Source: UBA1756 sp045130235
GTDB lineage: Bacteria; Bacteroidota; Bacteroidia; Bacteroidales; WCHB1-69
Assembly: GCA_045130235.1 (NCBI GenBank)
Contig: JBGUPJ010000048.1
Coordinates: 1-64,000, forward strand
Direction of reading: 5' to 3'
DNA: 64,000 nucleotides
Shown here piece after piece: positions 26,479-35,379 of this stretch. The notes beneath the pieces are model-generated. The model did no database searches. It worked only from the letters and a program-made list of their open reading frames with translations, and had not been told where the DNA came from. Both the position numbers and the translations under genes were made by a program. Numbering within the stretch: the first letter of the stretch is position 1; each line of letters begins with the position of its first letter.

Positions 26479-27072
26479 ATGTTATTGGAAGAAATCAAGG
26501 ATTATAAAATCTATCTGGCTTCGCAGTCGCCGCGGCGGCGGGAGCTGCTGGCGGGCATGGGGTTCAACTTTGAGGTGATGCCCACGCATGTCAAGGAGGT
26601 GCATCCTGAGGGGTGTACACCGGCGCAGTTGGTGGAGCATCTCTCCCGCCTCAAACTCTCGGCTGTGAAGTTGGAGGATTTTCCGGAGAACGCACTTTTC
26701 ATCGCTTGCGACACGGTGGTGGTGCTGGATGATGAGGTGTTGGAAAAACCTGAAAACGAGAAAGATGCATTCCGTATGTTGCATAGCTTATCAGGTCGTG
26801 AGCATGTGGTGATGAGTGGGGTTACGGTGAAAACCCGCCGTTATTGTGCCACCCGCCACAGCGAAACCCGCGTGCGTTTCCGCACATTCAGCGACGATGA
26901 GCTGTGGTACTATATCCGCCAATACCGTCCGTTCGACAAAGCCGGAGCCTATGGCATCCAGGAGTGGATCGGTTATGTGGGGATGGAGGGCATGGACGGC
27001 TCTTTTTACAACGTGATGGGCTTGCCAACTGATGTGGTTTGGGATATGCTCCAAGATGCTGTAAAAGAATAA
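26479..27072 (+). CDS. maf: Maf/YhdE family nucleoside triphosphate pyrophosphatase
   Basis: This 197-residue Maf-like protein has the signature LASQSPRRRELL at the N-terminus, the catalytic ACDTVVVLDDEVLEKP and the C-terminal DKAGAYGIQEWIGYV. Maf proteins hydrolyse dTTP/UTP or modified nucleotides and have been tied to septum control. Length is normal. It is followed by a promoter word and a T9SS cargo gene. Confidence 0.95.
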   Translation: MLLEEIKDYKIYLASQSPRRRELLAGMGFNFEVMPTHVKEVHPEGCTPAQLVEHLSRLKLSAVKLEDFPENALFIACDTVVVLDDEVLEKPENEKDAFRMLHSLSGREHVVMSGVTVKTRRYCATRHSETRVRFRTFSDDELWYYIRQYRPFDKAGAYGIQEWIGYVGMEGMDGSFYNVMGLPTDVVWDMLQDAVKE

Positions 27073-27120
27073 ATTAAAAGATATTTTTCTTTTATATAGA
27101 TGTAGGCAACATTTTTTTTG

Positions 27121-27128
27121 TATTTTTG
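27121..27128 (+). promoter_or_regulatory. -7 promoter word of the IgGFc-like cargo gene
   Basis: TATTTTTG, 31 bp upstream of ATG 27160. Confidence 0.6.
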
Positions 27129-27159
27129 TAGATTGTAAAAATAGAGAAAGATTTTGCCT

Positions 27160-29775
27160 ATGAATAAGCATATTGTCTATATTCTTACTTGGGTTGTGGC
27201 TTTGTTTTGCATTGGGTTACAGCCTATTAAGGCGCAGAATGCCTCCACTCAAGGAACCGACTTTTGGTTTGCCTTCATCAACAATAACGGGTCTAATCCT
27301 ACGCAGACCTGTCTGATTTTGTCTGCTGAGCGCGCTTGTAGTGTCATCGTGACGAATCCGAACACGGGTTGGCAGACCAGTGCGACCATTCCGGCAGGTG
27401 GTCGTGTGGATGTGGATGTTCCTTTGGCACAAGGGTATCACTCTTCCACTACCGATGGCGTGGCCTATAATTTGGGCTGTCACGTGGTGGCCTCCGATAC
27501 CATTTCTGCTTACACTATGAATTATAGGGATGCCTCATTCGATGGCGGACATCTTTTGCCGACCAGCACATTGGGTGATGAGTACATGATTGAGACGATT
27601 CCGCCCGGACTGAACGGCAGTGTGGTGATGCTGTTGGCCACAGAAAACAATACGGTGATAGAGGTTACTCCTTCAGTACCTACCACTAATGGCTGGGCTG
27701 CGGGCAGTACACAATTGGTTACGTTGAATGCAGGTCAAGTCTATCAGTTCAACACCACGAGTACAGATGGCAGTTTTTCGGGCACGCATATTCAGTCGCA
27801 GGACTGTAAGCCGATCGCCGTATTCGCGGGTGGCAAGTGTGCGCAGGCCCCTTCAGGATGCACCTACTGCGACCACATTTACGAACCGATGATTCCCGTG
27901 ATTTATTGGGGTAATCACTTTGCTGTCACCACTTCCCAAACTCGTACGAAGGATGTGGTGCGCGTAACCGCCAAGAATGCCGGAACCACTGTTACCAAGA
28001 ATGGCACCGTGGTGGCCAACTTGAACGCTGGCGGCACCTATCATTTTGAACTCACCTCCTCCGAAGGTTCGTGCTACATCGAAACCTCCGGTCCGGCAGT
28101 CTGCTATCTGTACATCACTGGGCAGAGCTGCGGCGGCGGTTCGGGTGACCCTTCCATGGTCTATATCGCTCCTATCGAGCAGAACATTAAAAAAATAACC
28201 TTTGGAACATACGAATATTCAAGTAACACTACCAATCATTATGTAAATGTTGTCACGCGTACAGATAATGTCGCCTCTGTGCGTTTGGACGGGAACAATG
28301 TGAGCGGACAGTTCACCACGTTGACAGGCAACCCGCAGTATTCCTTCGCCCGTATCTCCATCTCCCATGCCACGCACACTCTCCAGTGCGACAGTGGTTT
28401 GGTGGCGCATGTGTATGGTCTGTATAATGTAACCTCGTATGGATATTCGGTGGGTTCGAGTGCTATCAACCTGACATCCAGCATGTATGTCAACAATGTC
28501 AATACAGTCGAGATTCCTGATAATCAGTTGTATTGTGTGAATCGCAACATTGATTTCGAAGTTCAGCTGAACTATCCCTACAACAATATTGAATGGGATT
28601 TCGGAGATGGCGCCACCAGCAACACGAACCCGACCTCTCATATTTATGATACCTGCGGATCCTATCATGTGACAGTAATTATTGAGCGTGTGGGGCAGGA
28701 CAACTGCTACGGCAACATCTACGACACCCTTTACACCAATGTGAATTTGCCGCCGACTGGCACCATTCTGAGGTATGTACCGCTATGCGCAGGTGGAACA
28801 TACGATTTCTACGGCGAAATTCTTGATGAGCCAGGCGTTTACACACATACTGTGGAGACAGGAAGCGATTGCGACTCCGTTATCGAGCTGCATCTCTCCA
28901 TCGTACCCACCGACCCGATTCCCATTTACGCCTCCATTTGTCCAGGAGAGACGTATTGGTTCAACGGCCGAAGCTACAACCAGGTAGGCATCTATTACGA
29001 CACAGTAGCCACTGCTGCAGGCTGTGACAGTATTGTGGAATTGCACTTGAATTACTCCACCATTCCGAGTGTGAATCTCGGCAGCGACAAGGTGCTATGT
29101 AGCAGTGCCGATTTCCCAGTTCTCTTGTCGCCGTCGGTTACAGGAGGTGGCAGCAATGCTACCTATGCGTGGAGCACGGGCGAGACCACCCGAACCATAG
29201 AAGCCCATCAGGCGGGTACCTATCAGGTGACGGTGACCAACGAGGCCGGCTGCTTCGGCAGCGGCAGCGTTGACATCCGCGTGCAGGAAGCGCTCACTTT
29301 GGAGATTGAGCAGACCGAGGACTTCTGTGACAATGGAGTTACCACGCTGATCGCCCATACCAACGCTCCGCACTTGCAGTGGAGTACGGGCGAGAGTGCA
29401 AGCGAGATTGTCATTCATGGCTATGGCCGCTACTATGTTCGTGCCTACGACGGCCCGTGTGAGGTGTCGAGTAATATCGACATTCCCCGCTGCCCCTTCA
29501 ACCTCTATTTCCCCAACTGCATCACCGCCACTTTCGATGATGGTGTGAACGACTATTTCTTCATGTCGGATCCGAGTCTGGTAACCGAGTTTGAAATTTG
29601 GATTTACGACCGTTGGGGAATGTTGGTGTACCACTCCACTGATCCCCATTTCCATTGGGACGGCACGGTGAACGGCAAGGTGGCCGCCAACAACGAGTTC
29701 TCGTGGCGAGCCTTCGCTAAACCCAAGACAGAAGATAAGAAGTACAGTTTCTTCGGAAGTGTACTGGTTCTATAA
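27160..29775 (+). CDS. T9SS type-B cargo with IgGFc-binding-like and PKD domains
   Basis: This 871-residue secreted protein has a signal peptide ending in KAQ. The N-terminal ~300 residues (STQGTDFWFAFINN...) match the IgGFc-binding protein N-terminal domain seen in surface proteins. A PKD domain follows (NIEWDFGDGATSNTNPTSHIY). Two related ~55-residue Cys-bearing modules (CAGGTYDFYGE.. and CPGETYWFNGR..) and Ig-like repeats follow. The last ~90 residues (FPNCITATFDDGVNDYF ... FEIWIYDRWGMLVY ... FGSVLVL) are the gliding-motility-associated (CHU_C) type-B sorting domain. It is therefore predicted to be secreted by the T9SS and surface-attached. A TTG six bases upstream is possible but ATG 27160 is preferred. 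Confidence 0.88.
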   Translation: MNKHIVYILTWVVALFCIGLQPIKAQNASTQGTDFWFAFINNNGSNPTQTCLILSAERACSVIVTNPNTGWQTSATIPAGGRVDVDVPLAQGYHSSTTDGVAYNLGCHVVASDTISAYTMNYRDASFDGGHLLPTSTLGDEYMIETIPPGLNGSVVMLLATENNTVIEVTPSVPTTNGWAAGSTQLVTLNAGQVYQFNTTSTDGSFSGTHIQSQDCKPIAVFAGGKCAQAPSGCTYCDHIYEPMIPVIYWGNHFAVTTSQTRTKDVVRVTAKNAGTTVTKNGTVVANLNAGGTYHFELTSSEGSCYIETSGPAVCYLYITGQSCGGGSGDPSMVYIAPIEQNIKKITFGTYEYSSNTTNHYVNVVTRTDNVASVRLDGNNVSGQFTTLTGNPQYSFARISISHATHTLQCDSGLVAHVYGLYNVTSYGYSVGSSAINLTSSMYVNNVNTVEIPDNQLYCVNRNIDFEVQLNYPYNNIEWDFGDGATSNTNPTSHIYDTCGSYHVTVIIERVGQDNCYGNIYDTLYTNVNLPPTGTILRYVPLCAGGTYDFYGEILDEPGVYTHTVETGSDCDSVIELHLSIVPTDPIPIYASICPGETYWFNGRSYNQVGIYYDTVATAAGCDSIVELHLNYSTIPSVNLGSDKVLCSSADFPVLLSPSVTGGGSNATYAWSTGETTRTIEAHQAGTYQVTVTNEAGCFGSGSVDIRVQEALTLEIEQTEDFCDNGVTTLIAHTNAPHLQWSTGESASEIVIHGYGRYYVRAYDGPCEVSSNIDIPRCPFNLYFPNCITATFDDGVNDYFFMSDPSLVTEFEIWIYDRWGMLVYHSTDPHFHWDGTVNGKVAANNEFSWRAFAKPKTEDKKYSFFGSVLVL

Positions 29776-29780
29776 ATCAA

Positions 29781-29806
29781 AAAGACGCTGTAAAGCGTCT
29801 TTTTTT
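29781..29806 (+). terminator. terminator after the IgGFc-like cargo gene
   Basis: AAAGACGCT pairs with AGCGTCTTT around a 4-base loop, followed by a T run. Strong intrinsic terminator 5 bp after the stop codon. Confidence 0.9.
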
Positions 29807-29842
29807 ATGATGTAATTTATGTTTAATTAAAATATTAGTATT

Positions 29843-30412
29843 ATGAAAAGATTTTATTCAGTGGTAATGGTAGCATTGCTGATGAGCATTGCCTTTTCTG
29901 CCCATGCACAGGCTCCCTACAAACACAGTATCGGAGGTACCGTTGGTTCTATGCAGGCCTTCTCCTACAAGACCTTCGTGACCGACCACTTCGCCATCCA
30001 GGTGGATTTGGGCACCAAAATCACCCATACCAATGGTGTACGTGTCAGAGGCATCAATATCTGGGATTTGGAATTGAATCCGAATTTCATGTACGAGGGC
30101 AACTTCGTGGCCGGTCTCTATGGCTTTGCCGGTGGTGGTGTAAGCCTGGGGTATTCGTGGACGGCATGGGATCCACGTGTCCATTCTACTCACCCAATTT
30201 ATTACTGGCATTATAATGAACATTATTGGGATGTAGGCAAATTCGGCATCAATGCCATTTTGGGATTGGAGTATAAATTGAATATCCCTCTTACCCTTCA
30301 GTTGGATTTCCGTCCTGGTTACGGTATGCTTTTTGGTGAAAAGTTTTGGGGAGATAATGTGTGGAACTACTTCGATTGGAGCCTGAATGCAGGTATCCGC
30401 TATGCTTTCTAA
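29843..30412 (+). CDS. outer-membrane beta-barrel protein
   Basis: This 189-residue protein has a signal peptide ending in AHAQ and alternating aromatic/hydrophobic beta-strands (FAIQVDLGTKITH, FVAGLYGFAGGGVSLGY, LTLQLDFRPGYGMLF). It ends with a terminal Phe (LNAGIRYAF), the usual BAM recognition end. It is probably an 8-strand barrel; ligand unknown. It is flanked by terminators on both sides, so it is likely monocistronic. Confidence 0.82.
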   Translation: MKRFYSVVMVALLMSIAFSAHAQAPYKHSIGGTVGSMQAFSYKTFVTDHFAIQVDLGTKITHTNGVRVRGINIWDLELNPNFMYEGNFVAGLYGFAGGGVSLGYSWTAWDPRVHSTHPIYYWHYNEHYWDVGKFGINAILGLEYKLNIPLTLQLDFRPGYGMLFGEKFWGDNVWNYFDWSLNAGIRYAF

Positions 30413-30434
30413 GCGGTTCCCTCTTTTCAGTTTT

Positions 30435-30469
30435 AACGTGAAGTGTGTGATGCGCTTCACGTTTTTTTT
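30435..30469 (+). terminator. terminator after the beta-barrel gene
   Basis: AACGTGAAG pairs with CTTCACGTT, followed by eight T residues. Confidence 0.9.
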
Positions 30470-30513
30470 GTTTTAAGATGATGTTGATGATGGATAATTC
30501 CGTTTTTTAATAG

Positions 30514-30521
30514 TATCTTTG
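30514..30521 (+). promoter_or_regulatory. -7 promoter word of mutL
   Basis: TATCTTTG, 22 bp upstream of ATG 30544. Confidence 0.65.
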
Positions 30522-30543
30522 CACCTTAATTCTAAATGACGAA

Positions 30544-32376
30544 ATGATGGAAGATATTATCAGATTGTTGCCGGAGGCGGTGGCCAACCAGATTGCGGCC
30601 GGCGAGGTGGTGCAGCGGCCCGCCTCTGCTGTTAAGGAACTGTTAGAGAATGCGGTGGACGCGGGCGGCAAGAACATCCAGCTGGTGGTGAAGGATGCGG
30701 GCCGCACGCTCATCCAGGTGATTGATGATGGCAAGGGAATGAGTTTCAACGATGCAAGGCTCTGTTTCGAGCGTCATGCCACCTCCAAGATTCGCAGCGC
30801 GGAGGATCTGTTTTCCATTCATACTAAAGGATTTAGAGGCGAGGCTCTGGCTTCCATCGCCGCTATCGCCCATGTGGAGCTGAAAACCAAGCGGGCGGAG
30901 GATGAAACGGGCACGGTGGTGCTGATTGAGGGCGGTGAGGTGAAGGAACAGAGTCCGACCACCACGGCCAACGGCACCAGCATATCGGTGCGCAACCTCT
31001 TCTTCAACGTGCCGGCACGCCGCAACTTCCTCAAGTCAGACAACACTGAGTTTGGCTGCATCGAGGAGGAGTTTATCCGGGTGGCCCTCATCCATCCCGA
31101 CATCGCCTTCACCCTCTATCATAACGGAAAACTTACCTACCAGCTCAAAGAGGGCAACTTCAAACAGCGTATCATCGGCATCTTCGGCAGTCATTTCAAC
31201 GATAGAATTTTTCCCATCGAACAAGAAACCAACTATATCAAAATTACGGGATTTTTGGGAAAACCCGAATCGGCCAAGAAGAAACGGGCGGAGCAGTATA
31301 TGTTTATCAATCACAGATTTATAAAGAACAGCTCGCTGCATTTCGCCATCGAGTCGGCCTACGAGCAGGTGCTGCCCGACGGCACGCACCCCCTCTACTT
31401 CCTCTCCATCGAGCTGGATCCGGCCACGGTGGATGTGAATGTGAGCCCCACCAAGGTGGATATCAAGTTGCAGGACGACCGCGTGGTGTATGGCTTCCTC
31501 TTTGCCGCCGTAAAGAAGGCGATTGGCGAGTTCTCGCTGATTCCGCAGTTAGACTTCGACTACGACACCGATCTGGATCTGAACAACGTGCCGCAAGGCG
31601 GGCCTATTAAGGTGCCGCAGGTGTCGTTGAGTCCGGGTTACAACCCGTTCAACAGTTTCTCGAATCCCCGTCCCACCTACCAGCAGCCGAGCCACCATCC
31701 CACAAGCGCCAATCCCAATTGGGACAGTTTCTTGAAAGGGATTAAAGAGACGGAAGTGTCGGTTGCCCAGCCCGAAGAGCAGAAGGTAATGCAGTTTGAA
31801 GACTCGGCACAGGATATGCTGGCGGAGGTTACCTCTTATATTGTGGTACAAAAGCGCTATCTTTTTGTGTCATTGCAAGATAAGATGCACGTCATTGACG
31901 TAATACGAGCGAATGAGCGCATCATTTACGAAAATTATCTCCAGGCGCTCAAGGACCAGCCCGTTACCGTGCAGCAGTCGCTCTTCCCAGAGACGGTGGT
32001 GCTGAACGGTGCGCGCGCGGAACTGTTGACGGAGATTCGGGGCGATTTGTTGAAGCTGGGCTATGACATCGAGCCGATGGGTGGCGGCAACTTTGCGGTA
32101 AATGGCATGCCCCACGATGAGGAGGCCGGCGACATGCAGACGATGGTGGAGAATCTGCTGGACGAATATCAATCTCACCTCATCTCGCACCGTGCCGAGC
32201 GCGACAAGAACTTGGCTCTCAGCCTCGCCCATCAGAAAAAGGCGGTAATGAAGCCGTTGTCTAACTTGCAAGAAGTCAACCATTTCCTGCAGCAGCTGTT
32301 CGCCTGTCTGCTTCCTTCCATCACCCCGTCGGGCAAGAAGGTTTTTGAAGTAGTGGATGTGGAGAAGATGTTCTAA
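30544..32376 (+). CDS. mutL: DNA mismatch repair protein MutL (nuclease motif degenerate)
   Basis: The 610-residue MutL has an intact N-terminal GHKL ATPase (ELLENAVDAG, VIDDGKGM, HATSKI, HTKGFRGEALASI), the S5-like fold and a variable linker (about 345-410). A C-terminal dimerisation domain completes it. In MutL proteins with endonuclease activity the C-terminal domain carries DQHA(x)2E(x)4E. Here the matching stretch, starting at Asp452, reads DVIRANERIIYE: the two glutamates remain but Gln-His are replaced by Val-Ile. The distal metal motif is also altered (CLLPSITPSGKK). The ATPase and clamp role should be intact; the nicking activity is doubtful. Confidence 0.93.
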   Translation: MMEDIIRLLPEAVANQIAAGEVVQRPASAVKELLENAVDAGGKNIQLVVKDAGRTLIQVIDDGKGMSFNDARLCFERHATSKIRSAEDLFSIHTKGFRGEALASIAAIAHVELKTKRAEDETGTVVLIEGGEVKEQSPTTTANGTSISVRNLFFNVPARRNFLKSDNTEFGCIEEEFIRVALIHPDIAFTLYHNGKLTYQLKEGNFKQRIIGIFGSHFNDRIFPIEQETNYIKITGFLGKPESAKKKRAEQYMFINHRFIKNSSLHFAIESAYEQVLPDGTHPLYFLSIELDPATVDVNVSPTKVDIKLQDDRVVYGFLFAAVKKAIGEFSLIPQLDFDYDTDLDLNNVPQGGPIKVPQVSLSPGYNPFNSFSNPRPTYQQPSHHPTSANPNWDSFLKGIKETEVSVAQPEEQKVMQFEDSAQDMLAEVTSYIVVQKRYLFVSLQDKMHVIDVIRANERIIYENYLQALKDQPVTVQQSLFPETVVLNGARAELLTEIRGDLLKLGYDIEPMGGGNFAVNGMPHDEEAGDMQTMVENLLDEYQSHLISHRAERDKNLALSLAHQKKAVMKPLSNLQEVNHFLQQLFACLLPSITPSGKKVFEVVDVEKMF

Positions 32377-32393
32377 TATTGAGAATAAGTATA

Positions 32394-33191
32394 TTACTTA
32401 CTTTCAATAAGTTTCTGCAATTCCTCCATCTTCTGTTCCAGTGATTTCTGGTTGTCGGCGATGGCCTGTTCCATCTTGTTGAGTTGGGCTTTCACGTCGT
32501 CGTTGTTGTCGGCGGCCAGCGCGTCCACAAAAATGGAGTTGATCAGCGACATGCCGATGATACCGCCACCGATGAGCAGTAGGCAGAAATAGATTCGGAT
32601 GAGATGCGACCAGACCGCAGGCAAATGTCCCGCCACAGCATTGGGTATTTCGTACCATCCTTCAACGGTGAAAAGCTGGAAGACAGCATAGATGGCATCA
32701 AGTGGGGTGGCGAAATATTGGGGAGCTGCATGTCCGAACAAAGCACTATTGAACATGGCAATCACCACAATGATAATGAAATAGCCGATCAGGAAGCCGG
32801 CAGACTGCCGCAAGGCCAGCTTGAAACCCTTCCAGATCTCCTTGATATTTGGGAAATGGCGTACGGTACGGAAGGACTTGAACACTCGCAAGGCTCTCAA
32901 AGTGATGAGGATACTCATGTTGCCGGCTGCGGGCAGGAAGTACACCAGCACGGCGGGCAGTGTGAGCAAAGTCACCGAACCGTCGAGGATGTTCCAGCCG
33001 TCGCGCCAATAACCCTTGAATCCATATTCGCGGTGTTTCACCACCATCTCCACAACAAAAATCAGGGTGCATACAATGTCAATGATACCCATAGCGACAT
33101 TTTCCATGCCACATCCTTGCAGAAAGATAACCAGCACATTGAGAATCACCACGCAAAGCATAGCTTTCTCGTTAAGGAATAATTTTCGCAT
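32394..33191 (-). CDS. voltage-gated Na+/Ca2+-type channel (NavBac-like)
   Basis: This 265-residue single-domain six-helix channel has S4 near 98-111 (LRALRVFKSFRTVR) with regularly spaced Arg/Lys, pore helix and filter FTVEGWYE (175-181). The TxExW pattern corresponds to TLESW of NavBac channels. S6 (LLIGGGIIGMSLINSIF) and a C-terminal coiled coil (about 231-264) like the tetramerisation bundle of NavBac follow. Selectivity for Na+ or Ca2+ is inferred from the Glu filter. The frame extends up to 33254, but the TATATTTG promoter word at 33269-33276 puts the RNA start close to that point, so ATG 33191 is preferred. It is last in a long minus-strand gene run and convergent with mutL. Confidence 0.85.
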   Translation of the reverse strand: MRKLFLNEKAMLCVVILNVLVIFLQGCGMENVAMGIIDIVCTLIFVVEMVVKHREYGFKGYWRDGWNILDGSVTLLTLPAVLVYFLPAAGNMSILITLRALRVFKSFRTVRHFPNIKEIWKGFKLALRQSAGFLIGYFIIIVVIAMFNSALFGHAAPQYFATPLDAIYAVFQLFTVEGWYEIPNAVAGHLPAVWSHLIRIYFCLLLIGGGIIGMSLINSIFVDALAADNNDDVKAQLNKMEQAIADNQKSLEQKMEELQKLIESK

Positions 33192-33268
33192 AATAAACAC
33201 TAAAGATTCAATATTAAAAATTCTATTATCACTGATATTCAGCGTTTTATACACTGAAATGGAGATTG

Positions 33269-33276
33269 CAAATATA
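33269..33276 (-). promoter_or_regulatory. -7 promoter word before the NavBac-like gene
   Basis: TATATTTG on the minus strand, 77 bp upstream of ATG 33191 and within about 20 bp of the GTG at 33254. It suggests the channel gene also has its own transcript. Confidence 0.6.
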
Positions 33277-33293
33277 CAACCGAATTTTTATTC

Positions 33294-33605
33294 TTATATC
33301 GTATCCACGATCACCATAATTCCAAGGATGGCAAATGGGATGAAAGCGAACTTGAATCCGTAGCCGAAGGCGCTGCCCACATAGTTTTCAAACAGACCTG
33401 TTTTCGATTTGATCCAGAACCAGCGGGGGGGCACTTCATATTTCCAAGCCACAAGTCCGAAAATGAAACCTACGATGAAGCATCCCAAACTGCCCCACAG
33501 GCATAGTTCAAATGGGGCATCGTCAAGCCCCCATGCCATGCCAATGATTCCTAAAATGGTGACGATGGGCAAAAGGATGTTTATGAACCAAATAAGTGCT
33601 ACCAT
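33294..33605 (-). CDS. small membrane protein (103 aa)
   Basis: This 103-residue protein has three predicted transmembrane segments: LIWFINILLPIVTILGIIGM, LCLWGSLGCFIVGFIFGLV and a C-terminal FAFIPFAILGIMVIVD. A tryptophan-rich loop (PPRWFWIK) lies between the second and third. No family recognised. It lies between the two voltage-gated channel genes on the same strand, so it may be an accessory subunit; this is inference from position only. Confidence 0.7.
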   Translation of the reverse strand: MVALIWFINILLPIVTILGIIGMAWGLDDAPFELCLWGSLGCFIVGFIFGLVAWKYEVPPRWFWIKSKTGLFENYVGSAFGYGFKFAFIPFAILGIMVIVDTI

Positions 33606-33640
33606 GATTTTTTATATTTATTCTATAGATGTGCAAATAA

Positions 33641-35356
33641 CTAATTGACATAGTCCCCCATGCCGAAATCGTGTCCTCCGGCCGGACGCGTAAGCATTTC
33701 CGGAGGAACGGGTTTCTCAACGCTGGACTCAATATTGCGGTTGATGACATCCGCAATGGTTTTTGCAGAATACAATTTCTTTGAATCCAAGATATTTACC
33801 TTTGATTCAAATCTCAATGCAAAAGCGTTTGGCTGTTTGATGAAGTGGACTATATTTGTCTTTGGATTCAGAGCGTAGTACTCGTTTTTGTCACAATGAT
33901 ATTCGAGCTTTTCTTCCATTTCACGGGACATATCCTGATACAGCTGCTCAAACAGTTCGGTATTGCGAATCCGGATGTAGGGGTCGTCGTAAGTGGTATC
34001 GTGCTTGGTGGAACTATAGCAGAAGTGCAGTTGGTGAGGACGCGACATCGGCCCGACACTCGCCACCATCACAATGGCCCAACTGTCATCCCCTCTCGAC
34101 AGACTGTCGATATCATCTAAAAATAGCTGCATATTGGGACAACTATCTTTCTTGGCGATATTGTAGTAAGTCACCGGATTGTCGGGGTCAACCTCTATCT
34201 CTTTGGAAACAAAGTTGAACCCACCGATTTTGGCAATGTGGTAGGCATACCAGCTGCTGACAGGTTCCGAGGGACCGGAAGTGCAGATGATGGTGACTTT
34301 TGAATTCCGGTCAATGCAGCAACCGTAGGGGCGGTTTTTGAAATAGTTGACCACTACAATTTTATCTGCGGGATCGTCCTGTTTGTTGAAAGAATCGGCT
34401 AAATTGTACAGATGAAGGCAGTCAGAATTCTCGATGGCTTCAATGATATCGTTTTCCGGAATGAACTTTCTTGTTAAAATACTGTTCAGAGATTTGTAGG
34501 GGGGAACATGAAAAAAGTTGGTGTATTGCTGCTCCTTCTCAAATTTGAAGGAGTGGACAATGCGGCTGATGTTGTCCTGTATCTTCTTCTCATTCTGCTC
34601 CTCCTCCATCACCTCAGTGAAGCCCGAGCCGATGAGGCCGGCAGGCACGGCGAACATGGCAATGCCGAGGAGTCCGACGATGAAAGCGATAACCTGTCCG
34701 GTTGCGGTGATGGGCGGATAGACACCATACCCTCCCGGATCCTGCACATACTGTATGAAAGGCCAAATCAGCGAGTACCAGCCGTTGCTGTAAGCTTCCG
34801 GCTGCGCCTCATGTTCCACAAAAAACAGAATGAACGAAAGAATCAACGAGACAATGACGAGGAACTGCATGGAAACCAGCAGCTCGTTTTTCTTCGACCG
34901 GATGGCACTGGTGAGCAACTTGAACGAGTGCATATAACGAAACACCCGCAACAAGCGGGCCACCCTCAATCCCTTAAACACCATAGTGGGCACGGGCATG
35001 AAGAAACCCAAATAGAACGGATAGGTGGAAAGGAAGTCAATGAGGCCGTAAAAACTGAAGCAGTACCGCACCCGTCCCCGGAAACCTTTGTACTTGGGGT
35101 CGAGCATGTCGGCGTTCCAGATGCGCAGGGTCACTTCTATCGTGAAGAAAATCTGCGTGATCCAGTCCACCACCTTCAGTACAGGTTCGTACTTCGCGGT
35201 TACAGAGTCGAAGGTGGTGAGGAATACCTCGATGGTGCTGAGCACGATGAAGCCGATAATGACATAATCGACGATGTTGTGCCATTGCTTGGTGTGCAGG
35301 TTGTCGTCGAAGACGCGGTTGAGTTCCTGCTTGAAGCTCTTGATTTTTGGGTTCAT
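33641..35356 (-). CDS. voltage-gated K+-type channel with unusual filter and large cytosolic domain
   Basis: This 571-residue protein has six transmembrane helices with the S4 voltage sensor at about 128-145 (KGLRVARLLRVFRYMHSF, four Arg every third residue). S5 is followed by a pore loop reading YVQDPGGYGVYPPITATG (203-220). The layout matches Kv channels, where TVGYGD-x-YP-x-T is expected. Here GYG and the following YP are kept, but the Thr-Val before GYG is Pro-Gly and the Asp after it is Val. S6 contains LGIAMFAVPAGLIGSGF. Residues ~260-571 form a cytosolic domain I cannot assign (not an obvious RCK or cNMP domain). It ends with PAGGHDFGMGDYVN. Ion specificity uncertain. Confidence 0.8.
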   Translation of the reverse strand: MNPKIKSFKQELNRVFDDNLHTKQWHNIVDYVIIGFIVLSTIEVFLTTFDSVTAKYEPVLKVVDWITQIFFTIEVTLRIWNADMLDPKYKGFRGRVRYCFSFYGLIDFLSTYPFYLGFFMPVPTMVFKGLRVARLLRVFRYMHSFKLLTSAIRSKKNELLVSMQFLVIVSLILSFILFFVEHEAQPEAYSNGWYSLIWPFIQYVQDPGGYGVYPPITATGQVIAFIVGLLGIAMFAVPAGLIGSGFTEVMEEEQNEKKIQDNISRIVHSFKFEKEQQYTNFFHVPPYKSLNSILTRKFIPENDIIEAIENSDCLHLYNLADSFNKQDDPADKIVVVNYFKNRPYGCCIDRNSKVTIICTSGPSEPVSSWYAYHIAKIGGFNFVSKEIEVDPDNPVTYYNIAKKDSCPNMQLFLDDIDSLSRGDDSWAIVMVASVGPMSRPHQLHFCYSSTKHDTTYDDPYIRIRNTELFEQLYQDMSREMEEKLEYHCDKNEYYALNPKTNIVHFIKQPNAFALRFESKVNILDSKKLYSAKTIADVINRNIESSVEKPVPPEMLTRPAGGHDFGMGDYVN

Positions 35357-35379
35357 ACCTACTTATTTTGTGTTATCCA

